From the NCBI GenBank assembly GCA_964422155.1, contig CAYQZZ010000059.1:1-12404 (forward strand): a DNA stretch of 12,404 nucleotides. Direction: 5' to 3'. Every line of letters starts with the position of its first letter. Within the stretch, counting starts at the first letter, position 1. Shown in pieces: positions 6,666 through 12,404 of this stretch. Under the pieces are notes generated by a model, which made no database searches, was not told where the DNA came from, and saw nothing but the letters and a program-made list of their open reading frames with translations. The position numbers were made by a program, and so were the translations under genes. This DNA is from JBGPRB01 sp964422155 (GTDB lineage Bacteria > Chloroflexota > Dehalococcoidia > Dehalococcoidales > RBG-16-60-22).

Positions 6666-6690
6666 TCCATGATTCGTCTCTGAAGATACT

Positions 6691-8268
6691 TTATTCGTTT
6701 TTCATCTCCCCACAGCGCCTTTCCTCCCAGTCTCCCAGCGCCGCCTCTATCCTCTCCACGTCTATCCCCGCCAGCGACCTCCTGGACTGCTCGATGTAGC
6801 GCTGCGCAAACTCCCCGGCCTTATCCCCCAGCATCGGTTCCACCTGCCGGCTGATATATTCCGGGAAGTCTCTATAAAAGTCCTCCAGCCAGGTGCCGAA
6901 ACCCTCCGGGTTTTTCTTCGCCGCGCGTAAAATATTCTGCTTCTCCCGCTCGGCTATTTTCCGGACTGCTTCCGGCAACGTGTGCATATTCTGTAAGTCC
7001 CCCGGCTTCGGTACCGTTTTAAATTGCCCCGCCATATCAATCGGAACCATATTCGCCTGCACGAAGTATTTATCCCCGTTCTCGTCTTCGATGGGGTTCA
7101 TATTTTCCTTTTCCCGGATATCATTGGGAGACACCGCGCCGAGATAGAATAGCTCTTTATAGAACGTCGCCCGGGCCGCTGCATCCCCCCTCATCAGTGA
7201 ATCCACCAGCGCTTCGATATAATATGTTTTACGTTCTTCCGGGCCAAGCAGCTTGAGGTCTCCCGAAAGTTCGTTCCTTTTATTCCAGGGCCCAATCGTG
7301 TAAGTCAGGAACCCGATGTTTTGCTGCTCGATGCCCGTTCCCCATGAAGTAGATTTTTCTGTATCGGCGATGAGATGCGGGAGAACTCTGAAAAACCGGC
7401 ATATCTCATTCAACTGAAATTTCCGCGTTTCCAGGAACTGGGCGTCATTCGGGTTGATGCCGATTTTCTCGATTTTCAGACCTTGCTCGAGCACCATTAT
7501 CCGGTGGGATTTCCCCAGCCCGGCATACTGATTATTTAAACTCCTCTCGAGATTTTCCGAACCCTGTTTTGTCATTACACTGGGAGTGGAAGCAACCAAC
7601 CCCATGTGAGAACCCTGGGAATAAAACCGCGCTCCGAACTCCTCCGCAGCCATCCCCAGACCGATAGCCTCTCTTGCCAGCGATATCGGTGAATATCCGA
7701 CGATGCCATCATAACCGAATCCGGGCATATGCCAGACGCGCCAGGCCGGCAGTGTATGCTGGATGCCGTCCGGGGTGGTATAAAGATATAATAAGTCGCC
7801 CTGATTCTTATCATCGAACATTTGACTGTACGGAGCGCTGGCTCTGATGACCTTCATCTTATCGGGCCTGAGCGGCCATAATCCCCTGACCCGCCCTGTA
7901 TTTATGTCCCAGTCTATTTCGACATAGGAATTGCCCCAGCCGAGGACATGCCCCATCCTTATCTGGTCGAAGGTAAATGCATCCATTTCCGGGTTCGGGG
8001 ATTCATGCAGGAGAGGGTAAAGAGGATGGTTCACCGCCCGCTCTCTGCCTCTCGGCTCAAGGCGCCGGAATAAGATTTTCGGAAGTTCTGCCATGATATC
8101 AGATATCAGCGTAATGCAGGCATAAACGGCGGTTGACCTCAATGCCGTTGCTTCGTTTACATTGACGCCGGCATTAGAACTTCGACCAAATCCTATGTCG
8201 TGCCACCAGCGCTCATCGCCGGCGGCCCATCCGGTTCTTCGTTCTATGAATTCAGAGATTTTCCCCAT
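6691..8268 (-). CDS. Phage portal protein, HK97 family
   Basis: The 525-aa product matches HK97-type portals (Phage_portal). These proteins form the dodecameric ring at one capsid vertex through which DNA enters and to which the tail joins. Recognisable stretches are the N-terminal ALRSTAVYACITLISDIMAELP and NHPLYPLLHESPNPEMDAFTF, then GNSYVEID, the mid-protein NPNDAQFLETRKFQLNEICRFFRVLPHLI, and SPNDIREKENMNPIED. Length exceeds the roughly 400 residues of classic HK97 portals. The extra charged C-terminal part (from about 425) is probably helical, in the position of the portal crown or barrel. The ATG directly follows the previous TAA (TAAATG), with GGAG at 8276-8279 giving an 8-nt spacer inside the small upstream gene. 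Translation is therefore likely coupled. Confidence 0.95.
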   Translation of the reverse strand: MGKISEFIERRTGWAAGDERWWHDIGFGRSSNAGVNVNEATALRSTAVYACITLISDIMAELPKILFRRLEPRGRERAVNHPLYPLLHESPNPEMDAFTFDQIRMGHVLGWGNSYVEIDWDINTGRVRGLWPLRPDKMKVIRASAPYSQMFDDKNQGDLLYLYTTPDGIQHTLPAWRVWHMPGFGYDGIVGYSPISLAREAIGLGMAAEEFGARFYSQGSHMGLVASTPSVMTKQGSENLERSLNNQYAGLGKSHRIMVLEQGLKIEKIGINPNDAQFLETRKFQLNEICRFFRVLPHLIADTEKSTSWGTGIEQQNIGFLTYTIGPWNKRNELSGDLKLLGPEERKTYYIEALVDSLMRGDAAARATFYKELFYLGAVSPNDIREKENMNPIEDENGDKYFVQANMVPIDMAGQFKTVPKPGDLQNMHTLPEAVRKIAEREKQNILRAAKKNPEGFGTWLEDFYRDFPEYISRQVEPMLGDKAGEFAQRYIEQSRRSLAGIDVERIEAALGDWEERRCGEMKNE

Positions 8269-8430
8269 TTATTTACTCCGATGCAATTTACTGCCCCTGA
8301 TTCCCAGGAACGCAAACGCCAGACCTATTATTATCAGCGCCGCCGGCCAATAAATAAACCAGATGCCGCCTGCTACCATCGCGCCTCCGATGACTAACAG
8401 TGCGTCATCAATGTCAAATCTATTCTTCAT
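8269..8430 (-). CDS. Small membrane protein between terL and portal, 53 aa
   Basis: This short gene reads MKNRFDIDDALLVIGG, continues through AGGIWFIYWPAALIIIGLAF and ends GIRGSKLHRSK. Two hydrophobic stretches (about 11-26 and 29-45) separated by a Trp/Pro turn suggest a membrane hairpin with a basic tail. The ATG overlaps the terL stop as ATGA, and its own TAA directly abuts the portal ATG, so it is locked into the terL-portal translation chain. There is no strong independent ribosome binding site. Small membrane proteins at this position occur in other siphophages (for example the DUF1056 type in lactococcal phages). I cannot say whether this one is homologous, and its role is unknown. An anchor for packaging or superinfection exclusion are both speculative. 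Confidence 0.8.
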   Translation of the reverse strand: MKNRFDIDDALLVIGGAMVAGGIWFIYWPAALIIIGLAFAFLGIRGSKLHRSK

Positions 8431-10028
8431 AGGGCTAACACCCCCCTATCCTCATATATTGACGTCCCCTCGTCCTTGTGTCTTATCGCCCGGTCCAGCG
8501 CCATTATCAGCGCCACGGCGCCGTCTATCTTCTGTGTCGCTTTTGCCTTGTCCGGCTTCAGGCCGCCGGCGGCATCCTGCGATACCTCCAGGTTCTCTAT
8601 ATTCCATCTCAGCACCGGGTTCCCCCCATGCCGGAGCCGCTGCTTATGCTCATTATCGTTGGCCAGCTTTATCAGCTCTTTCGTCGGTGGCGACATTGAT
8701 TGCCAACCTTGTCCGAACGGCACGATGAGAGGATGTCCCGGCCCCGCCTCTTTCTCTTCGATAACATATCCGTCCTCCTGGAATTGCTGGACCAGAAGCG
8801 CCGCTCCCCATCGGTCATAGGCAATCTCTTTGATATCATAAATAGCTCGGAGATTGTTCAATTCGGCCTTGACATAGCTGTAATCGACGACGTTCCCGGG
8901 CGTGGCCGCGAGGAAACCCTTTTTAACCCATTTGGAATAGGGGAATTTATCCTTTTCCTCCTTGGCCCTCATCGTCTCTTCCGGTATCCAGAAGCGCATC
9001 TTGATGTCATAATTGCCTTCCTCATCCGGGAAGACCAGAGCCAGCGCCGTCAAATCGATGGTGCTCGAGAGGTCGAGCCCGGCATAACATGGCCGAACCT
9101 TTATCGCCTCTTCATCTGTCTTGCCATTGCAGGCATCCCAGGCTTTTATCGATATCGGCTTCATGGATGATGTCACCCACTGGTTGAGCCGGAGTTGCCG
9201 GAAGAGATTCTCCTCCGCCGGATTCTGCACCGCCTCTTTGAAATCATGCCGCAGGTCCCTGATATTAATCGTCACGCCAATCGATGGGTTGACCCGGCGC
9301 CAGTTACTTTCCTTTTCCCAGTCCTCCTCGTCCTCGAGACTGTAGATTACGGCGTAGAACTCCGGGTCGTTCCGGATGCCCTTGATTATCTGGACTGCCT
9401 TCTCATGCACTTCCCAGCAGATGCTGTTCCGGTCGATGCCGGCCGTAGTCAAATAGACGAAGAGCGGTTGCCGCCTGGCGGCGCCGCTTCCCTGCGTTAA
9501 AACATCAAATAGTTGACGGTTCGGCTGGGTATGCAGTTCATCGAATACAAGACCGCTGATATTAAAACCATGTTTGGTATGATGTTCGGCGGAAAGGACC
9601 CTGTAAAATCCACTGTTATGATAGTTGACGATGCGGCGGACGCTGTCGATTGTTTTGCATCGTTCCGATAATGATGGCGACATTTCGACCTTTTCCCGGG
9701 CGATATTATAGACGATGGCCGCCTGGTCCCGGTCTGATGCTGCGCTGTAGACTTCAGGAGCCTTTTCATCATCAGCAGCAAGAAGTTTAAGGGCAGTATC
9801 TGCCCCAAAATCCGACTTCCCCTGCTTCTTCGGCACCTCGATATATAGGACGCGATATTGCCGGGTGCCATCCGGTCTCAATGTACCGAAAACATCCCTG
9901 ACTATCTTTCTCTCCCAGGGAAGCAATTTGCTAGGCTGCCCGCGCCATTCGCCTTTCGTATATTTCAACGACTCGTAGAATCCTACCGCGCGGTCGGCAG
10001 CCGTTTTGTCAATTCTTCCTTTGCTCAT
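8427..10028 (-). CDS. terL: Terminase large subunit (packaging ATPase and nuclease)
   Basis: The 533-aa protein has the two-domain plan of the Terminase_1 family. The ATPase half has Walker A-like VPKKQGKS (65-72), Walker B LVFDE (160-164) and the coupling motif LTTAG (193-197). The RNase H-like nuclease half has GLDLSSTIDLTAL with D319, AYDRWG with D405, and KIDGAVAL with D502, the acidic residues expected to bind metal. It cuts concatemeric DNA and drives it through the portal. The ATG lies inside the end of terS (20-nt overlap), so the subunits are probably translated as a coupled pair. The stop overlaps the next small gene as ATGA. Length and motifs are normal, with no sign of decay. Confidence 0.96.
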   Translation of the reverse strand: MSKGRIDKTAADRAVGFYESLKYTKGEWRGQPSKLLPWERKIVRDVFGTLRPDGTRQYRVLYIEVPKKQGKSDFGADTALKLLAADDEKAPEVYSAASDRDQAAIVYNIAREKVEMSPSLSERCKTIDSVRRIVNYHNSGFYRVLSAEHHTKHGFNISGLVFDELHTQPNRQLFDVLTQGSGAARRQPLFVYLTTAGIDRNSICWEVHEKAVQIIKGIRNDPEFYAVIYSLEDEEDWEKESNWRRVNPSIGVTINIRDLRHDFKEAVQNPAEENLFRQLRLNQWVTSSMKPISIKAWDACNGKTDEEAIKVRPCYAGLDLSSTIDLTALALVFPDEEGNYDIKMRFWIPEETMRAKEEKDKFPYSKWVKKGFLAATPGNVVDYSYVKAELNNLRAIYDIKEIAYDRWGAALLVQQFQEDGYVIEEKEAGPGHPLIVPFGQGWQSMSPPTKELIKLANDNEHKQRLRHGGNPVLRWNIENLEVSQDAAGGLKPDKAKATQKIDGAVALIMALDRAIRHKDEGTSIYEDRGVLAL

Positions 10029-10551
10029 GGTCCAGATACGCTTCCGTGGGGTCTTTGGTCTTCTTTACCTTATCCACTTCAATCCGGCCGCGGCTCGCCG
10101 GCGTCATCCCGAACTCTGTCAGGAACTTGTGCATCTGCTCCAGCGCCTGCTTCCGGACACTCAATAGCGGCTCCATAATGACATTCCCGTTACTGGTGAT
10201 GCTCACCATCCCGTTCGATGGCATCTTGATATTCGGGTGCTTTTTACGCTGACTGGCCATATCGCGGTATTCACGCCGCAGCCTGGCCAGCTCATGCTCG
10301 GCATCCGCATAAAGCCCCCAGGATGAGCAATATCCCGTCAGAGCTGCCCTGTCAATTTTCGTCAGTAACCCCAGCTGGTAAAGTTCAAAAGAAATCCGCT
10401 TCCACTCGAGGCGTCCTGCACCCTTAATGAAAGGCGGGCAACTAGGCATCGCTGGCTGCGGCTGCGGCTCATTTGCCAACAATTGCCGCTTCCCCGGGTT
10501 TCCCTCAAGAGTCTTTAGTTTTGTCGGCTTCGGCGCCGGTCCTGTTTTCAT
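10009..10551 (-). CDS. terS: Terminase small subunit, P27 family
   Basis: The N-terminus carries the family signature GPAPKPTKLKTLEGNPGKR followed by EPQPQPAMPSCP. The centre is helical (GRLEWKRISFELYQLGLLTKIDRAALTGYC) and the C-terminal half is basic, ending in LEQMHKFLTEFGMTPASR. This is the standard layout of the P27-type small terminase, which recognises the packaging start on phage DNA and loads the large subunit. At 180 aa it is slightly longer than many relatives (about 150). A Lys/Asn/Met-rich insertion near 100-120 accounts for this. The ribosome binding site is GAGGA (10558-10562), 6 nt before ATG. It follows the HNH gene after a 164-bp spacer that may be its DNA target. Confidence 0.93.
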   Translation of the reverse strand: MKTGPAPKPTKLKTLEGNPGKRQLLANEPQPQPAMPSCPPFIKGAGRLEWKRISFELYQLGLLTKIDRAALTGYCSSWGLYADAEHELARLRREYRDMASQRKKHPNIKMPSNGMVSITSNGNVIMEPLLSVRKQALEQMHKFLTEFGMTPASRGRIEVDKVKKTKDPTEAYLDHEQRKN

Positions 10552-10599
10552 GGTTTTTCCTCGTTTTTTATCAGGTTTTTAAAGGTGGTATTTACTTTA

Positions 10600-10710
10600 A
10601 TTTCGCGCGGGTGTGAATCCCCCCCTGTCTAACCTGCGATTTCTCGCGCAAGGGTTGGCACTCGGTTTACATTCTAGAAGCTGCAGAGATTTTAACCCCC
10701 CTATCCTATT
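10600..10710. other. Candidate cos / packaging region between HNH and terS
   Basis: This non-coding spacer holds two G-runs on the minus strand, GGATAGGGGGGTTAAAATCT (10706-10687) and CAGGGGGGGATTCACACC, about 70 bp apart. It also has two copies of TCGCGC within TTCGCGCG and TTCTCGCGCAAG, and the palindrome CTGCAG. In HK97-like phages that carry an HNH gene beside terS, the cohesive-end site commonly lies just here and is G-run-rich, which agrees with what I recall of such spacers. The nick positions cannot be read by eye. Confidence 0.4.
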
Positions 10711-10715
10711 GGAAT

Positions 10716-11102
10716 TTATTTTGTTGATAACTTATTCCCGAAGGCACCATCTTCTGTAGCAGTCTTGATGTTATGACATTCTGTGCAGGCAGGTTGATGA
10801 TTGGACGGGTCCCAGAATAATTCATGGTTGCCGCGGTGAGGTATGATGTGGTCGACGAGAGAGGCGGCTATGATTACCGGCGGTTCTTTCTTTGCACACA
10901 GAGCGCAGAGCGGATGTTCGGCGAGGTAGACCCTGGTGTATTGATGCCACCGATAATCGTAGCCTCGCTGGTTGGCGGTGCCTCTCTGGCTGTCGTACTG
11001 GCGCTGCACTTGCTTCCGATGGGTTTCACAATAGCCAGTCTTATCTTCGGTGAGATGAGGGCAACCGGGATAACTGCAGGGGCGCATCGGCTTTCGGGGC
11101 AT
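10716..11102 (-). CDS. HNH endonuclease of the packaging module
   Basis: The 128-aa protein has an N-terminal Cys/His cluster (C9, C14, C25, H28) that may bind zinc. A PLCALC knuckle (C66, C69) is followed by the HNH core with D84-H85, N101 and H110, and a second CTEC pair (C106, C109) completing a structural zinc site. In phages such as HK97 an HNH protein encoded next to terS and terL is needed for specific cos cleavage with the terminase. The same role is likely here, given the candidate cos spacer immediately downstream. GGAGG (11107-11111) sits 4 nt before ATG. A free-standing homing endonuclease is the alternative, but the position argues against it. Confidence 0.92.
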   Translation of the reverse strand: MPRKPMRPCSYPGCPHLTEDKTGYCETHRKQVQRQYDSQRGTANQRGYDYRWHQYTRVYLAEHPLCALCAKKEPPVIIAASLVDHIIPHRGNHELFWDPSNHQPACTECHNIKTATEDGAFGNKLSTK

Positions 11103-11135
11103 GGTGCCTCCAGCTTTTATTCCTTGAGAAATATT

Positions 11136-11157
11136 CCTTCGACAGGCTCAGGATGAA
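11136..11157. repeat. Possible dispersed intergenic repeat
   Basis: The core CTTCGACAGGCTCAGG followed by ATGAA closely resembles a short repeat that I recall as scattered through many environmental bacterial genomes. Only one copy is seen in this window, so its repeat nature rests on recollection. It directly abuts the tRNA 3' CCA. Confidence 0.4.
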
Positions 11158-11233
11158 TGGTGGCAGGGGTGAGATTCGAACTCACGAACCCGGTTTATGA
11201 GGCCGGTGAGTTAGACCACTACTCTACCCTGCG
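11158..11233 (-). tRNA. tRNA-Met-like (anticodon CAT), with encoded CCA
   Basis: A full cloverleaf can be drawn on the minus strand. The acceptor arms CGCAGGG and CCCTGCC pair in 6 of 7 positions (C1:C72 mismatch). The D stem is GAGT/ACTC, and the anticodon arm is CCGGC-CTCATAA-ACCGG with anticodon at 11197-11199 and a C:A mismatch at 31:39. A 4-nt variable loop and the T arm GTGAG-TTCGAAT-CTCAC follow, then discriminator A and genomic CCA. CAT could mean elongator Met, initiator, or Ile if lysidine-modified. The unpaired 1:72 position recalls initiators, but the three G:C pairs of initiator anticodon stems are not intact. It may be phage-borne or the relic of an attachment site. Confidence 0.88.
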
Positions 11234-11261
11234 ATGATGAGGCTGGTGTTCACCTATTTAA

Positions 11262-11289
11262 GCGCTTTGAAATCCTTTTGGATTAGCGC
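11262..11289. other. Bulged stem-loop upstream of the tRNA
   Basis: GCGCT (11262-11266) and AATCC (11271-11275) pair with GGATT (11280-11284) and AGCGC (11285-11289), with a TTTT loop and one 4-nt bulge. It lies in the minus-strand region just upstream of the tRNA 5' end. It has no U-tract, so it is not a terminator. A role in RNA processing or a protein binding site is conceivable. Confidence 0.4.
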
Positions 11290-11302
11290 CCATTTAAAAG
11301 CT

Positions 11303-11330
11303 TCAGCCCGCCAGTTTTAGTTCCTGGCTG
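11303..11330. other. Stem-loop between terminator and tRNA
   Basis: GCCAG and CTGGC pair around a short A/T-rich loop, with outer CAGCC and GGCTG arms able to extend the helix. Together with the neighbouring stem-loop it makes the 11234-11340 spacer highly structured. I see no gene or second tRNA in it. Confidence 0.35.
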
Positions 11331-11340
11331 CTTCACCCCA

Positions 11341-11370
11341 AATAAAAAAGCCCCAGAATCTCTTCTGAGG
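11341..11370 (-). terminator. Rho-independent terminator after the regulator gene
   Basis: On the minus strand CCTCAGAA and TTCTGGGG form an 8-bp stem (one G-T pair) with loop GAGA, followed by CTTTTTTATTT. It lies about 49 nt after the stop of the 175-aa gene. The 17-base plus-strand tail CCAAATAAAAAAGCCCC is identical to that of the terminator after the portal gene. Confidence 0.85.
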
Positions 11371-11418
11371 CGCAAGGGTTGATATTAATTAATTAAATAA
11401 CACATCAGGCATGGTTTG

Positions 11419-11946
11419 TCAAGGGGTCGACGGCAAATGCGATATTTTTACTCTCCGATGACCTTTCCACTCCTGATAGGTTATGCCGACCCGCTTTTTG
11501 CGCCGGCAGGTCTGATATTTGCCACAATCAATACAGTTAATCCAGCGGGGACAGGTACCCGAGGCGATATAAGATACTGCCGATTTGATGCGCCGCCGCA
11601 CTTCCCAGGTGGGCATGAAGATTTTTATAGCGATATCTTCATCCATCAGGCCGTGACAGTAATTATCAAGGACAAGATAATGGTCTTGACCAGTCCTGGC
11701 AAGGCGCAGGTCAATCTCCGCGGCTACCTGGCAGGCAGATTCGTAGAAAGCATGAGAGCTGATGCCGGAGCGTTTACCTTCTATATAACCGCCGGTAGGT
11801 TCGGCGGGGTAGGTGCCTTCCCTCATCTCGAGGAGCCAGGGAAGCAGGAACTCGGTGTCTTCCCGGTCATAGCGGACGGCGCCGGGAGCGACCCAAGCAA
11901 GATATTCTTTTTTATCAATCGGGTCTTTGAAGTAGTAGCGGAGCAT
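11419..11946 (-). CDS. Putative phage late regulator: HTH-like segment plus four-Cys cluster, 175 aa
   Basis: I do not recognise a named family. Residues about 88-128 (DHYLVLDNYCHGLMDEDIAI, then PTWEVRRRIKSAVSYIASG) look like the helix-turn-helix of sigma-region-4 or RinA/ArpU-type phage activators. Directly after come C132, C138, C141 and C147 in a CX5CX2CX5C pattern that probably binds zinc, then a basic tail (RRKKR). The N-terminal third has LLPWLLEM and a Gly/Pro turn (YPAEPTGGY). It is the last gene before the HNH-terminase block, the usual place for late-gene activators. This position and the HTH-like part suggest control of late transcription (inference). The ATG overlaps the methyltransferase stop by one base (TAATG), with a weak AGGTG site 8 nt upstream. 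A terminator follows. Confidence 0.75.
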   Translation of the reverse strand: MLRYYFKDPIDKKEYLAWVAPGAVRYDREDTEFLLPWLLEMREGTYPAEPTGGYIEGKRSGISSHAFYESACQVAAEIDLRLARTGQDHYLVLDNYCHGLMDEDIAIKIFMPTWEVRRRIKSAVSYIASGTCPRWINCIDCGKYQTCRRKKRVGITYQEWKGHRRVKISHLPSTP

Positions 11947-12404
11947 TAGAGAATCACCTGCTGTTTATTCCTATCGACAATCAAGCGGCAATATTCCTCA
12001 CTCAGTTCATAGCCGATGGCGCGGCGATTGAGTTTCTTGGCTACCCACAGAGTCGTACCGCTCCCTGCAAATGGGTCGAGGACGATGGAGGAAACCGGCG
12101 GTTTATCCCTCGACGTTGCTCGGGATGAATCAGTCTGGCATTTGCAGGATGGCTTCCAGCAGAGGGTTTTTGTTTCAGTCGGGTTTGTCATAGTCCCCGA
12201 GCTGGCGGTTCTATTACCCGCTAAAATCCCCCAATCAGAGCGTTTTATCTGCATATTCTTATGTTCAACAATTCTTTCCCAGGGTTTACCGCATTTATAA
12301 CAGCAACCGTACTCTGGCGTGGCTGCCTTGATACATCGCTCTGGTAAGGCCTCTGGGAAGGTGGCAAAGTGAGCACCCGGATAAGGTTGCGTGGGGAATG
12401 TCCA
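11946..12404 (-). CDS. DNA N4/N6 methyltransferase, C-terminal part (5' end outside window)
   Basis: The frame is open from the window edge and yields 152 residues. DPFAGSGTT followed by GYELSEEYCRLI is the SAM-binding motif I region of the N6_N4_Mtase family (adenine-N6 or cytosine-N4). Having it C-terminal indicates a beta-type order, with the catalytic (D/N/S)PP(Y/F) motif outside the window. The visible start reads PTQPYPGAHFATFPEALPERC, a stretch typical just before motif I. Between it and motif I lies an insertion with C-C-x2-C and C-x4-C-x-C groups (GCCYKCGKPWE, then CWKPSCKC) that probably binds zinc. In phages such enzymes usually protect DNA from host restriction or mark it for regulation. 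An internal ATG at 12254 is not a credible start. The stop overlaps the regulator start. Confidence 0.9.
   Translation of the reverse strand, partial: WTFPTQPYPGAHFATFPEALPERCIKAATPEYGCCYKCGKPWERIVEHKNMQIKRSDWGILAGNRTASSGTMTNPTETKTLCWKPSCKCQTDSSRATSRDKPPVSSIVLDPFAGSGTTLWVAKKLNRRAIGYELSEEYCRLIVDRNKQQVIL

Noticed and set aside
6365..6670. Open frame running through the N gap starting MDPDLIGAF
   Set aside because: Its start codes through a terminator palindrome, the gap length is arbitrary, and its frame after the gap is not the protease frame.
9497..9871. 124-aa minus-strand frame inside terL
   Set aside because: It lies out of frame within a strongly conserved terminase domain, with low-complexity Ser-rich sequence typical of a shadow.
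11234..11340. Possible second tRNA next to tRNA-Met
   Set aside because: The inverted repeats do not form a cloverleaf and no T-loop consensus is in the right place.
11416..11949. 177-aa plus-strand open frame mirroring the regulator gene almost exactly
   Set aside because: The minus frame has the Cys cluster, the HTH-like segment and a TAATG junction with the methyltransferase gene. The plus frame has none of these and would be the only plus gene.
1..12404. CRISPR array, anti-phage defence island or integrase
   Set aside because: There are no regularly spaced repeats, and no recombinase or defence effector signatures in any frame. The methyltransferase has no restriction partner visible here.

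Overview
This window is the packaging and head-morphogenesis part of a tailed double-stranded DNA phage or prophage with an HK97-type head. Every gene I can support lies on the minus strand, so the biological order runs from high to low coordinates: DNA methyltransferase (partial), a putative late regulator with a four-Cys cluster, tRNA-Met(CAT), HNH endonuclease, small terminase, large terminase, a tiny membrane protein, portal, prohead protease (broken by an assembly gap), major capsid protein, a small probable head protein, a methyltransferase-glycosyltransferase fusion, a radical SAM/SPASM enzyme, a 63-aa protein, a 181-aa probable structural protein, and a large probable structural protein that runs off the window. 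No integrase, lysis gene, tail tape measure or CRISPR array is visible. Prophage versus free phage cannot be decided from this window.

Host: not determinable with confidence. Base composition is moderately GC-rich, ribosome binding sites are strong AGGAGG types, and one gene appears to start with TTG. A short repeat next to the tRNA (core CTTCGACAGGCTCAGG) is of a kind I associate with environmental bacterial genomes, including Chloroflexota. That is recollection, not proof.

Layout. 12404-11419: a DNA N4/N6 methyltransferase end and the regulator candidate, overlapping by one base and closed by a hairpin terminator (11341-11370). 11330-11158: two stem-loops and a tRNA. 11102-8427: HNH, a 164-bp G-run-rich spacer that looks like a cos region, then terS and terL. 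8430-6691: the small membrane protein and portal, followed by a textbook terminator (6641-6665). 6609-6510: a run of exactly 100 N, a scaffold gap of unknown true length that removes the protease N-terminus. 6509-4308: protease, capsid and a probable head protein. 4230-2090: a two-gene enzyme cassette that is not part of the standard head module, bounded by hairpins. 2089-1: a structured leader and three probable structural genes.

How it works together: the HNH protein and terminase recognise, cut and pump DNA through the portal into a prohead built from the capsid protein and matured by the protease. The methyltransferase probably marks phage DNA. The enzyme cassette could modify virion proteins, glycans or DNA, but its substrate cannot be read from sequence. 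The two most interesting points are this cassette and the leader just after it (1995-2045). There a 9-bp stem carries a loop CCTCCTT that perfectly complements the Shine-Dalgarno AAGGAGG of the next gene, suggesting a pseudoknot-type translational switch.
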